A stretch of DNA of 64,000 nt. Origin: Carya illinoinensis (lineage: Eukaryota > Streptophyta > Magnoliopsida > Fagales > Juglandaceae). The DNA lies in contig NC_056762.1 in the NCBI RefSeq assembly GCF_018687715.1, positions 22,730,364 through 22,794,363 of the forward strand, read 5' to 3'. The position numbers were made by a program, and so were the translations under genes. The notes beneath the pieces were generated by a model. That model was not told the origin of the DNA and made no database searches. It saw only the letters and a list, made by a program, of their open reading frames with translations. Positions 24,076-36,329 of the stretch are shown here, piece by piece (position 1 is the first letter of the stretch; each line of letters opens with the position of its first letter).

Positions 24076-25590
24076 GCAACTGTCGATGGCCCCTTGGCCA
24101 ATTCGGTGGCCATTTCACGTCTTTGTTCTTTTGTAGACGTGGTGATGGATTCTCCACAGCCTCTCCTTGAGGTAACGGTGCCTTTTAGGCTCATAAAACA
24201 GTGGAGAGGGAGGTGTATGTAATGTTTTCAAAGGATGAGATTGACAGATCTGTTGTTCCATTCCAGTTTTTGTTGGTTTTGAAACTTTTACCTCAAAGGC
24301 CATCTGTAGATGCCATTCGTTCATATATCCGGTCTAGATGAGGATTGATTAAGTAACCTGTGGTTTCAGCTATGAATAGGCCGATGAATGTTTTTATTTG
24401 CATGACGTCAGAAGAAGATTTTGTGAAAGCCTTTGCACGAAAAACATGTGAGATTGGTGGGATTCAATACCACCTTTTTCACTAGAATATGGAATTTCAG
24501 GAGGACTAGGAACCGGTGAGGGTTCCAGTATGGGTTTTTTTTGCTAGGGTTGCCTCCAAATTTCTTTCATGAATCCTTTCACGACACCTATTGGTCAATT
24601 TCTTAAGAGAGATAATCCTACCAAATGCGCTACTCGTACTGATGGGGCACGAGTGCGCATTAAGATGAATGTGTCTAAGGGTCCGTTGAAGGCTTTGTGG
24701 ATTGGGACTCCTAGAAATCCTCAAAGTTTCTATAAGGAGATTGGGTATGAAACGTTGCCACGTATTGCATGCTTTGCTGTGTACAAGGTTATAATGCTCG
24801 AACGTGTAAATGGGGTGGTAAAAGGCGGGATAAGGTTCAGAAATAAAGGAATGAGGGCCCAAAGTCAAACCCTACATGGGTTCGTACGGATCAAGCTAGG
24901 GGCCAATCAAATGCTTTGTTGATAGGGGAGTCAAGCAAGGAGGGGGAGATGTTGTCAGGGGTTCAAGGGAAAGCACTAGAGTCTGAAAAGGTAGTTGAGG
25001 AGGTTGCTAACAGAGTGAATAGGAAAAAAAAAGTTGTTATTATGGAAATTTTTGTTGAAGATATTAGGGCTCAGGAAGCGGGGACTGTACCTATCTCCAT
25101 TAAGAGTAGGGGAGACGATGATGGGGTGGTTGATTGGGTTGAAGGATCTTTGGAGGAAAAGATACAGGATAGGGTGGAGGCACAATGTCATGTTCAAGAT
25201 GATGTTTTGGAAGCTAGTCGGGAGGTCCCAGAGACACTAATAGCATTTGGTGACTATTCTCATCTGGAGCAAGATCAGCCTTTGAGGGGGTTGGACCACC
25301 CTGTTTTTTATGCAGGGGTGAAAGAGTGTGTGGTGGTCGAACCACATATTGAACTGCATGTGACTGATTTGGACTATAAGGATGACATGTTGACTTATGT
25401 TCAGTAAGGGAGGATGGTTCTAAGGTGAAAATTTGCTCAAATACAGAATCGGGTGAAAAGATAGAACATTTGGCAAAGGAGAAAATGGTGTTTTCGGATT
25501 TCGATATGCAGCAAGAGAAAAATGGTAGTGTGAAAGGAATAAAATTGGGGTGTTCTACTAGGGTTACAAGCAAACCCTCTAGAGTCAACC
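24076..25590 (+). pseudogene. LINE-2 ORF1: DUF4283-like protein
   Basis: A DUF4283-like start is readable over frame changes (VLKLLPQRPSVDAIRSYIRS and MNVFICMTSEEDFVKAF near 24270-24440). Then RIKMNVSKGPLKALWIG and FYKEIGYETLPRIACF (24657-24780), where a zinc knuckle normally follows but is not preserved. The C-terminal part (24916-25407) is acidic and Val-rich. Several stops. Confidence 0.65.
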
Positions 25591-28500
25591 TATGACTTCC
25601 TCATATTTCTTTTGGAATACTCAAGGTATTGGTACTTTGAGAAGGTGTTTAAAGAAATTAGTTTCAACATTTCATTCAAATTTTTTTGTTATTGCGGACC
25701 AATGGTGGATCAAGATCAAATGTTGCTTTGGAAAGATAGATTGAAATTTACAGATTGTTGTTCTAATGTTGCGGCTGGGGGAAAAACTGTGGCTTTTTTG
25801 ACCTAGGAAACTGAGTTGACAGTGGTGAGTATGGGTGACCAATTTATCTCAGTTATGGTAAAGGAAAATCTTAAAGAGGTTCTATTCACATTTGTTTATA
25901 CAAAGTGTTATTATCAGAAGCATAGGAGGTTATGGAGTAGTTTAATGGAGCTTAGTACTCAACAAGTGCCATGGGTTGTCATGGGTGATTTTAGCATCAT
26001 TTGGAATGATAATGAAAGACGTGGGGATAGGTCGAGGTCTATGATTGCCATGATTGAGTTTAATAATTGTATTGATGCCTGCAGATTTTTGGAGGTGCAA
26101 ACAAATGGCCAAAAGTTTTCTTGGTGCAATGGTCACTCGTGTCTTCGTAGAAGTTGGGTGCGATTAGATCGTAGTTTTATAAATGCTCTAGCTCTGGATG
26201 TTTTTTAGGATGCTCATGTAAAGTATTTAAGCAAGACTACATCTAATCATACCCCAATGTTGCTTTCTTTGGAGAGTGTGTTGGTGAATTTTGGTTTTCC
26301 TTCGTTTAAATTTCAACAGATTTGGGTTTCACATGATCATTTTTTGGATTGTGCTTCTCAAGCTTAGGGTGGTGATGTGGTAGAAATTTTAGCTCTACTA
26401 AATCTCATGATGAAGCTAAAGTGTTTAAAAGTGGCCTTGCGAGAGTGGAATAAAAACATCTTTGGTCGGATGAAAGTGCATATTGAGAATTTACAAGATC
26501 GCATTGAGGGATTGGAGTGGGGTTATAGGAAGGGTATTCGGAGGATATTGAAGCAAATTTAGTTGCTTCATAGGTTGAGTTATCTATTTGGATGGATCGA
26601 GAAGAGCAGAGGCTTTCACATTAGCCGAAACAAGGATGGGTGAAGCATCTTCGGCATTTTTTTGTGCTATGAGTTGACAAAAATCGTAACAGGTGAAGGA
26701 AATGAGGTTATCGAATGGCTCTGTTCTCTTGTCTCTGGAGGTAATTCATAATGGGGCTATTTTCTTATTTCCAAAGTTTTTTAGAAGAAGGTGCTAGGGG
26801 ATCTTTGCCTTCACTGGAGGAATTGGTGCAAGAGGTTATTCAACAAGAAGATGATGAAGTATTAAGTCGTGCTCCATCTTCAGAGGAAGTTTTTGATGCA
26901 TTTCTTTCTATTCCAATTGATAGTAGCCTGGGTCTGGATGCTTTCAGTTCCGGTTTCTATCGAGCTTTTTGGCATATTGTGGGTGGGGATGTTATGGAGG
27001 CTGTGGCTGAGGTCTTTTGAGGTATGGATCTTACTCGGTTTTATAAAGCCACTTTTTTGGTATTAATTCCAAAAGTAGAAAATCCCACATGCTTTGACAA
27101 GTTCAGGCTGATAAGTTTGTATTTCATTTTTATAAAGTGTGTTCTAAGATATTGGTTAACTGGATTTCCCCTTTGTTAGATAAGATAATTTCTCCTGAGC
27201 AAGGTGCATTTATTCCTGGTCAAAATATTTTTGAGAACATTAGTTTAATGCAAGAAATGATTCATAGTATTAATAAACCATGTCATGGTGGGATTGTGAT
27301 GCTGAAAATTGATATAGCCAACACATATGATAGTATTGATTGGAAGTTTCTATTGCATGTTTTACGGTCTTTGGGCTTCTCTGAATTTTTTTGTCTACTC
27401 ATTAGACATTTTATTACTACTCCATGGTATTCGGTTGTTATAAATGGTATTCCAAAAGGATTTTTTAAAAGTGGGAGAGGTCTGAGGCAGGGTGACACGT
27501 TGTCGCCGTATCTGTTTATTTTAGTTGAGAAAATATTTACTCGGATGATAAAGCGAGAAGTGGAATTGGAGAAGATCACTCTGTTTTCTCAGCCTCGAGG
27601 TACGCCAATTATTTCTCATCTACTCTATGCGGATGATATAGTCTTGTTTTCTAATGGGGGAAAAGCATCGTTGCGAGCTATCACTAAATTTTTGCAACAA
27701 TATGAAGTATGGTCCAGCCAAGTTGTGAATAACAAGAAGTCCTCAGTTTTTTTCTCCAAGCATATTTTAGAAGGTAGGCGGCGTATGCTGCTTTGGACAA
27801 TTGGGTTTTCAGAAGGGTGTTTTCCTTTTACATATTTAGGAGTGCCTATTGTATCTGGCAGGTTGATCAATGTTCATTTTGAGGATATTATTAATAAGAT
27901 TCAAAGTCGACTTGATAGGTGGAAAGCTAGATTACTGTCTAATGGTGCTCAGTTCCCTTTATTAAAACATGTGCTTCAAAGTCTTCCAATACATTGCCTC
28001 TCTGTGCTACAAATTCCTAAAGCTGTGATTGAAAAAATTCAGAGAATCATGAGTACATTTTTTTGGGGCATTAAGGATGGAAAACCAAAAAAGAAATGGA
28101 GGGTGTGGAGTAATATTTGCAGGCCGGTAACTGAGGGAGGATTGGGTCTTCGAAATGTTCAAGATGTGCAAATTTCTCTACATATGAAACTGCCTTGGAA
28201 TTTGCTTCAAGGATCTTCGTCATGGGCAAATTTTTTCCTTAATAAATATGTTGTGAAGAAGCATATTTCCCTGGTAGCTACTACTAAAGGTTCGAACTTT
28301 TGGAAGATGTTAATGAAATACCTTCCAAAGGTGCTAAAAAATTTAAGATGGAAGGTGCGTGATGGAAATGTTTCTTTTTGGAGGGATACTTGGTCTGGTA
28401 ATGGGCCCCTCCTTGCACAGCATGAAATTAGTGAACTCCCTAATTTATCTTTGAAGTAATGTAAAACTGAGAGTGGCAGGAATGTGGAGCTGTTTTCTAG

Positions 28501-29575
28501 ATTAGTGGGGATGGAGAAAGCAGAGGACCTTGTAGAACAATTGAGTTGTATTAAATCTGGTAAGGATTTGTTGATATGGTTGCAAAATCGGAATGGTAAA
28601 TTCACTACATGTAGTGCATGGCAATGTATTCGAGTTAGATATCCTGAATTTCCTTGGGTGAAATGGGTGTGGCATGTTGCTATTCCAAACAAGATTTCTA
28701 TAACCATGTGGAAGGCTATGCATGAGTGCTTGGAAATAGATGATCGGATCCATAAAGTGGGCATTCCAACAATTTCAAGATGTGATTGTTGCTTTACAGG
28801 TGCATATGAGGATATGAATCATGTTCTCGCAACAGGTGAGTTTGTGGAAAAGATTTGGAATATTTGTTTTGTGCAGATTGGTATGATGAATATGGTTGCT
28901 AGAAGTTGAAGAGGTCGAGTGGAAAGTTGGCATCGATGTGCAAGAGGATTGTCACAGAGTGGCCAGTTAATTGGCATTATGTTGTTGGTGATTACTTGGA
29001 GATTATGGCGGAGATGGTGCAAGGCAAGGATGGAAGGTGTCTTGGATTGCGCTTAGACTCAGGGATTCGAAATCATTATCTTGATGTGATGAGGAGATCA
29101 TGCGTTGCTTGCAGCTGCCTATTAAAGCTTTAGCCCCGTTGGTTATGAAGCAGGTGTGTTGGTTAAAAAATTGGATGGTATAAATTAAATGTGGATGACA
29201 GCTCCTTTGGTAATCCAGGTCCTTCCGGTGTGGGTGGAGTAATTAGAAATGATAAAGGTGAGTTTGTTTGTGGTTTCGCAAATTTTACAGGCCATAATTC
29301 TAATAATGTGACCAAAGTAATGGGTTTGCTATATGGCCTTTGAAATGTTTGTTCTTTGGGTGTGCAGGAAGTGAAAATTGAAATGGAGTCAATGTTAGGG
29401 ACAATGGTTGCAGTAAAAAAGATGTGGATTGTGATATTAGGAGGATTAATCGGATGAGATTCTGAAAAATGCTAGATGGGCTTAGATATTCTATGAATCA
29501 TTCTTATAGAGAGACAAATGTAGCGGCGGATGGTTTTGCTCGAACTAGATCAACAAGTTGTAATGGTTTGTAGCT
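25590..29575 (+). pseudogene. LINE-2 ORF2: endonuclease, reverse transcriptase, RNase H
   Basis: Endonuclease remnants: FFWNTQGIGTLRRCLKKL near 25600, VMGDFSIIWNDNERRGDR (25980-26030), RLDRSFINA, and a SNHTPMLL site near 26240. RT in 26751-28459: LGLDAFSSGFYRAFW, ISPEQGAFIPGQNIFENIS, LKIDIANTYDSIDW, GRGLRQGDTLSPYLF and an intact YADD at 27626-27637, followed by a long thumb region (FTYLGVPIVSGRL). zf-RVT at 28560-28880. RNase H is frame-broken (29160-29575) with YKLNVDDSSFGNPGPSGVGG. Stops before and after the long RT frame show it is a pseudogene. Confidence 0.85.
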
Positions 29576-29680
29576 TTCCTTTTCATATCTCCCTTTGTCA
29601 ATAAAAGGTATAACTAGACTGGAAAAGACAGGTTGTCCTTATACTAGAATTGCTCGTTCATAAGTATAGTTTTTTTTCTT

Positions 29681-30299
29681 TGAATTTAATCTTGGTTTTT
29701 TGTCCCCTATGTTTGGTTTTTTTTTTTGAATAACTGTTACCCTTAGGTGTCGAGTTGTTACCATGGTATTCTTCCATCATAAGTGATTTTTTTTTTTTTA
29801 AATAAAATTAGGGTGGGATCACTCTTGGACATGTGGCACTGCCTCTTCAATAATTGTTTTTTTTTTTTTAAAAAAGGCTGTTAAGTTTTGCCAACATCTC
29901 GTAATACATGATTTGAGCAGTGGCAGAAACATAAAAAGGCACATGGATATGGACCACCATGTAATTATGGAAATGTTGTAGAAGAGCCTTGATTTCCACA
30001 TCTTCCACCATCACGGGCTTCTTGATGCATATGTTCAATCGAGTGCTTATTTGAATTCGCCTTCTTGTTGGTAGCTTTATTGACCTCAGCCTTAGTGAGA
30101 TGTTGTAGACAACGTACGCCATTTCTTGGAGCTAGGATGGGTTATGGTTGATTTTGTGGATTGGTGGGCTTGTGTTTTGCCTTTGGATATGGGGATTCCA
30201 TATGGGCCCCTTTTGTTTGGGTCGCTGCTTGCTTTTCAATATCCTCCACACAACCCATTATGATACAACCTTTTAGTGACTCAATTAAATATTAAAAAT
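29681..30299. other. Intergenic stretch, nothing recognised
   Basis: Several T runs (29720, 29790, 29858) and no ORF with family resemblance. Confidence 0.4.
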
Positions 30300-30603
30300 A
30301 TTTCAAAATATTTATAAATAATCGTGAAATTGTCTAAAGTTGGGAGTGCTTTTGGTCTAATCCCTGGATGACATCAAGGCTACAATTAAACTATGTGGAG
30401 ACAAATAACTTGTCTTCTTCGGGGGTGAAGTTCACACTCCTGACTGATTTCCTAACACCGATAGGATCGTTATGGGGTATGGGTGGAGAGTCATCAATAG
30501 TCATAGGAGAGTTTCCACTTTGCCCACCGTAAGTGGGGTCAAGTTGAGAATCTTGATTTAAGAGGTTAGTGAAGTACATATGTCTAGGGTCTTATGAATC
30601 CAT
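30300..30603 (-). pseudogene. PIF/Harbinger-associated Myb/SANT-like protein, N-terminal fragment
   Basis: From an ATG at 30603 the minus strand reads LLNQDSQLDPTYGGQ, then SVNFTPEEDKLFVS, then (after a stop) NCSLDVIQGLDQKHSQL. This order is typical of the plant-specific trihelix/Myb-like proteins often annotated as 'glutathione S-transferase T3-like', thought to derive from the accessory ORF of PIF/Harbinger transposons. A stop at codon 4 and others downstream show it is dead. No transposase was seen nearby. Confidence 0.6.
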
Positions 30604-30975
30604 CTCTAAAAAAACATTGAAATGTTAGACACGTAACTATGAAGTTTGGGATTTTTCCGTCGTCGGCTAAGGAACTGAAGAGTGACATTTATGAAATTTG
30701 GCCACGCTCTCATGGCTGCAACAACCGGTTACCACTACTTCTTGGCCGTCTGGGTTACCTAGCCATTGAAGAAATTACCATAAATTTTCTGTATTCCCAC
30801 TAGGTTTTGTCATCATCATAGCTGAAGGGATTTAATTTACACATTACTTTTCTATCGCAACATAACACAAAGCAATGTAATAGAACTGACCAAGTAACAT
30901 TATTTACACAAAACAACAACCAAACAGCATGCAAATCACAATAATGCTAAATAAGAGCATTCACATCCGGTGCAT

Positions 30976-31218
30976 TTATATCAAATGTATAAATAAATGG
31001 GGTTCCGAATGGAGAAAATATTGACAACATGCGTAAGCAAGGAGCCCTACATCGAATGGCTGCAAAACCTCACTTGAACCCCAATTACCTTTTGTGGAAA
31101 ATACCACAAATTGCAATATGGCCATCTGGGTGAGGATTGCCGCGCCATATCGATGGGGCCCCATTAACACTTGTGAATTAACCCGCATTATAACACCATT
31201 ATCACAGCTTAATAACAA
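30976..31218 (-). other. 80-codon ORF of unknown meaning inside the TIR candidate
   Basis: Open frame with MRVNSQVLMGPHRYGAAILT and TKGNWGSSEVLQPFDVG. I recognise no family. It may be an exon fragment or chance. It is recorded because its composition is less biased than that of the neighbouring ORFs. Confidence 0.15.
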
Positions 31219-32190
31219 CCCCCCTCTCTTGAGAGATACGAAACACTACAAATGACCCAACAATACATAACAAATTACCCATGGAAAGAGCAAAGAAAAT
31301 GCACATAGCTAAGAAATTAATTTGGGGAAAAATGAATGCAACTATGTAAACCATTTGTTCTAAATTATCTCACTCCCCCTTATGTACATGATTATATTCA
31401 AGTTTCCAGGATCTACACAATTCAAGTTGCCTCTTATCAACTACCTATCTGTTAGCTAAAAAATACTTGAATTAGGTATATAGATAATTACAGCTTTAAA
31501 AGGAAGCCTTTGAAAAAGTAGTGTTCATTGATTTTACAAAAGGGTCATTTACATTAACACTAAAACCAACATTATTTATAAGTCTAAAATATATTGGTAT
31601 TATAATAATTAGTACCGTTTGACATTTTTGATCGAATATTATTAAAATTATGCAAAATCAATTAATTAATTATAATCAAAGCAATATAGAAAGAGCAAAT
31701 TGTCAATATTAAAAGAAAAGAAAACCCAACCTCAAAAGCAAGATTAACGATAGCAATAACTTAATGTGGGGTATCCCCACAAAAAGAAAGACTGGCATTG
31801 TATCCATCCTTAAGACCATATATATATTGCATCTAATTGCATAATCAAAAGAGAAACAACAAAAAGATTCATTTTCATCCAAAGATATTTTTGGAAATGT
31901 AAGACCAACAAAAGGCAGCCCAAAATTTTATTGAATCTGGTACTAACTATTGAGCATAATCAAATGGAAAGTTAATAAAGAATTAACCCATTCAAATCTC
32001 AGAGCCTCAAAAAATTAAAAGCAATAGAAAGTAACTGTAAAGAAATTGAATTATATACAGCCAAGAACCACATTAACGCTAAAACTTGCTACTAAAAAAA
32101 ATTGGATATGAAGAATCTAGAGGGGTCAAAATTTGGATATGCAATAAATTCACCCAACACAATAAAAAACATATAGACAAAACCTAAACG

Positions 32191-32308
<118 letters not shown>

Positions 32309-32409
32309 CCCCAATTCGTCAAACAAAGACCAAAAATCTTCAACGTAAATGAGAGAAATATCTGAATTCCACCAACACAACACTTTTAGCACAGAAAAAT
32401 CAGGAGCAT

Positions 32410-32690
32410 TTTTGCAGCATAGAAAAATCATCAAGCTTTTCATAGCAACCAAACAGTCTATGAAGGAAAATCAGCATAGAAAAATCATCAATATTTTCAC
32501 AGGAACCAAACAGTCTATGAAGGAAAATCAACATTGAAAAATAATCAAAATTTTTGTAGCAACCAAATAGTATATGAAGGAAAATTAGTACAGAAAAATC
32601 ATCAAAATTTTTGTAGCAACCAAACAGCGGTGAGAAAATGAGAGCAAAATCATCAAGATTTTTGCAGCAACCAAACAACGGTGAGAAAAT
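32410..32690. repeat. 57-bp minisatellite, about five units
   Basis: Landmark AAAAATCATCAA at 32423, 32480, 32537 and 32594 (period 57), then at about 32646 with a shorter last unit. Each unit has GCAACCAAACAG and usually TATGAAGGAAAAT. Because 57 is a multiple of 3, both strands show a repeated 19-residue pattern, an arithmetic effect and not evidence of coding. Confidence 0.9.
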
Positions 32691-33356
32691 GAGAATGTGA
32701 ACAGATTTCCCGATAGCCAAGTAAAAAAAAAAAAGGATCCAAAAGCAAAAACAGATCCCATAAATGCATTCCAAGAATAATTAGATTTGCACAAACTGAA
32801 CACTGAAAGGAGATGATATGTGAAACCCTAATTTCACAACACAAAACCTACACATTAGAGTAAGAACACGCAAACCTACAAAAAAATGAATACACGTTTA
32901 ATCTATGTAAACTCAACTTCCAGGTTTTGATCGGAGCATAGAGTAGAGAGTGAGAATGTGAGTGAGTTGGGTATACAAAAGTGACGGGTCTTTTTGACAT
33001 GAAGAGGAATGGTGGATTTGAAGATCAAGCAAAAGAACAAAATATTGGAAGAAACCCAAATAGAGAGAGGAAGAGGCTTATAGTCATTGTGAACAGATGA
33101 GAGATGTTGCGAGGGAAAGGCGATGGACGAGGGCACCACCCTTTTTCCAAATTATAGGGAAAATTGAGAGATGCAGATGCAGATGCGAGTGCTCTTAGGT
33201 CCTCCAGTTTTGCTCCCACCCTTTAACTTCTCCAATCGTCCCATCCATCTGTTTTTTCTTCTTCCCCTAAAATTCTTCTCTAGTTTAAATTGTTTAAAAT
33301 AGATAGAAAAAAAAATTAAAATAACAAATAATTTTCTACAATTATAAGTTAAAAAA

Positions 33357-33357
33357 C

Positions 33358-33394
<37 letters not shown>
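33357..33394. repeat. (AG)n microsatellite
   Basis: About 18 AG units. Confidence 0.95.
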
Positions 33395-33395
<1 letters not shown>

Positions 33396-33424
33396 AAGTG
33401 GTGACCACCACATGGGTGGGAAGA

Positions 33425-34276
33425 GCCAGCTAACCTTCGTGGTGGCCATGTGGGGGCAGGGTTTTGGCCACCAATGGGTGGCCCAAAACGGACACCAAGT
33501 GGGGTGGCCTAGTTTGGGCCACCCGTGGTGGTCGGGAGGTCCACGTTAGCCTTTACAAGCCGCATTAATGCTGGACATAATTAGAATTATTCTGATGGTT
33601 AATTAATCAATAGAAATTGGGGATTGAGATTGAGAAAAGATGCAATATAAAGAGAGAAAAAAAAACTCTAAGAGTAAGGTTAATTGATAATATTCGAAAA
33701 CTGACATTAAAACCCACAAGCTGGACTTAAATAATTAAGGAAATATGAGATTTGAGAATTTTTTCCAAAAATGCAAAATCCCAATTATTACATAAAAATA
33801 AAATATGTAGTAAAAGAAGAACCTTTCCAAAACCCTGGCCCAAATCGGAATAAAAGCCATATCTAAAAGTGATAGCAAAACATTTTCATAAAAGAAAAAA
33901 ATAACTTAAATTAACGATTTGGAGGAGAAAATGATTGATTTTGGGATTTAAATGGAGACAAGTAGGGATAACATGGTGGCCACGGCGTGCATACCGAAAA
34001 TAACTTTTCAAATTGCGGTCATATGTATAATTTGATACCTGTAGCCAAAGTTATAACTAAAATACTGACTTGTGCGCAATATTGCCTTATCCAAGGAATC
34101 TTTGTCTCTTTTTGCCGTATTTGCGCTAATATACCTTCTCAAGATAGTCCATCATTATCAATGTAGAATCTACCAACTTAGTATCATCGGACTTGAATCT
34201 ATGTTCATCATGCACCCTCTATGCAAGCAATTGGTGGGCCACCCAACCACCACATGGTCACCATGAGGGTTAGCTG
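33425..34276. repeat. Imperfect inverted-repeat pair about 0.8 kb apart
   Basis: 33425-33455 (CCAGCTAACCTTCGTGGTGG continuing to CCATGTGG) is matched by the reverse complement of 34246-34276. The surrounding GGTGGCCC/GGGCCACC-rich blocks are also similar. It may be the ends of a non-autonomous element or two inverted copies of one repeat. The interior (33545-34210) is AT-rich and non-coding. Confidence 0.5.
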
Positions 34277-34310
34277 GTTTTGGCCATTGTTGTGGTGGCT
34301 GCCCAACCAG

Positions 34311-34939
34311 TTATTCTAAAATTAAAATTTTCTATTTATTTTAAAGAATCTTGATATTTTTCAAGAAACTAATGTTGACATGTGGCAGCTTGTGATTGAG
34401 CCATATGTTGTTCTTTAACGATGATGGACAAAAAATTTGATGAAAGGAGAAAGTAGCTCATATCACAGGGTGTTATTCTTAGAACAAAATCTTGAAGGGG
34501 CCTAATTCTATGTTAGACATAGAATAGAGGGTATTATATATTAGGCCAAATTTACCTTATAATAATGGCAAGTTTACGTTTATTAGAGAGCTATGTCTGA
34601 AAGAGGGGTGGAAGAAATAAAGAAGTAGCTAGATAAAAAAGATCAGATGATATGGTGGCTCCGAGGATATTATTCAAGCTCAATGTTGGTAAAATCAGGC
34701 GGAATATTGATAGGTGAATCCTTTATGATACGTTCATGCATGTTAAAGCTAGCTGCAACATCATTACATCAGAGGTGTTTATATTTATAAGATGTGTAAG
34801 CTTTGATCCATGTTAAAGCTCAATGTTCCAAGTACGTTTCCTTCCTTATCACACTTGTTTGCATGGATCTTGTTAGTTTAGCTTATGTTGTGTAGCGTGG
34901 CCCTTGTTTCTTCTTATCCATAGCCTTGCTCCTGTTGAA
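34311..34939. other. Intergenic stretch, nothing recognised
   Basis: No ORF with family resemblance and no repeat partner noticed. Confidence 0.4.
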
Positions 34940-36185
34940 TGTTAGGGACCTTGGTCTAGTCCCTAAACAATATGGTTCTCTAGATCCGCTTCACCCAACT
35001 ATGACCGATGAGCCTATCTTTCTTGCTTGCCTTCTTACTTGAGTCTAGACTTGAGTGATGAGATTTGGTGAATATGGATGATGAGTGTTTGTGGTTTGTG
35101 GTTTGTGAATTGGATCTTGGTGGGATGGTATGGTGTATGGGATGATGATGGTATGGTATGGTATGATGATGGTATGGTATGGTATGATGATGGCCGAATT
35201 GTGTGATTAGACTATGGTAGGCGCCTCTTGGGTGGTATTATGGTAATTACGGAAGTGAGGCTAGGGTTTAAGGTTTCCTAAAATATAGGAAATCCTTATG
35301 GAGGCTAGGGTTTATGGTAGGGAATATGGAGGCACTAGATCTAGTGTAGATCTAGGGCTTTATGATGAAAGGGGTTTAGATCTAGGATTATGGAAGATAT
35401 ATGGATGATAATATGGTGATGGAATGATATGGAAGTGAAAGAAATATGAAGGGAATAATCCAACAAGGCTAGATCTACTTGGCAAAGTAGATCTAGTGTG
35501 TTGGGATGATGTGGGGCGTGTGATATAATGTTAAGTGCAAAAAGAGTAATACAATAACAAGTAAATAACAAGATTGAAACTCAATAATGGAAAAGAGAAA
35601 CAAACTTGCTCATAGATTGATAGATGAAGCAACACCCGTCCACAAACGTCAAGGTGATGAATCTCTATTTGAGATTTATACGGGTTGCACCCAAATAGCC
35701 CAAGTGTCAAGCACCGAATGAGATCTCAAGAACAAATAAGCCAACCACAAAGGGAATTTGTCAAAAGATAATGAAAAATGGGACTAGGGTGGCCTTTATA
35801 TAGGCTTACAGGGGGAGAGTCCTAATGGTGCTTGAACAAGGAAATAAATCCTAGAAAGAAATTAATTCCTAGTAACACTAGCCTACGGAATTAATTCCTA
35901 GTTGTAATAAAACAAGGAAATAATGAAATATATAAATACTAGATGATTTTATTAAAATAATAAAATGCTGATAAAATTATGGCCATGGGGCCCATGTGGG
36001 ACCCACGGCCTGACTGGTGCTAGCCGGTGCTGAAAATGGCCTATGGCATGGACCATGGCGCTGGCTGGCTGGCCTGGTCCGTGGGCTTGCCATGGCATGC
36101 TGCTGGCTCACCATGGGGCCCGACTAGGCATGTCAGTGAGTGTGTCGAGGCTTGTCCCGGGACAACTTTTCTAGAGGGTCTAACA
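34940..36185. repeat. Possible solo LTR or other terminally inverted repeat
   Basis: Starts TGTTAGGGACC and ends GGGTCTAACA, the short inverted termini expected of an LTR. A TATATAGG box lies near 35796. I could not find a target duplication (TTGAA on the left, GTTTG on the right), and no partner copy is present, so the call is weak. It contains an ATGGT-rich microsatellite at about 35140-35192. Confidence 0.3.
35140..35192. repeat. ATGGT/GATGAT-rich short tandem repeat
   Basis: Alternating GGTATGGTATGGTATGATGAT blocks, repeated about three times. Confidence 0.8.
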
Positions 36186-36256
36186 GTTTGGTTGTGCTTG
36201 AATCAAGATCTCTCAAAGTCCTCCTTTGAACTCGAAAGTCTCCAATAAGAGAGGTG

Positions 36257-36282
36257 GAAGGGAGAGAGAGAGAGAGAGAGAT
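36257..36282. repeat. (GA)n microsatellite
   Basis: About 12 GA units. Confidence 0.9.
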
Positions 36283-36329
36283 GAATAAGTTTTATAACAA
36301 TTATGTGCTTATCTCTCTCATTTCAGACC

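Larger units (their letters stand above)
24060..29680 (+). mobile_element. L1-type LINE (LINE-2), a second subfamily, inactive
   Basis: ORF1 (about 24076-25590) followed by ORF2 (about 25590-29575) and a short 3' UTR. The protein sequence is clearly different from LINE-1, so this is a separate subfamily, not a duplication. The RT part is the best preserved (an open run of 440 codons). Ends are approximate; the 3' side runs into T-rich DNA without a clear A tail. Confidence 0.8.

Noticed and set aside
24506..24868. 120-codon minus-strand ORF
   Set aside because: Antisense shadow of LINE-2 ORF1.
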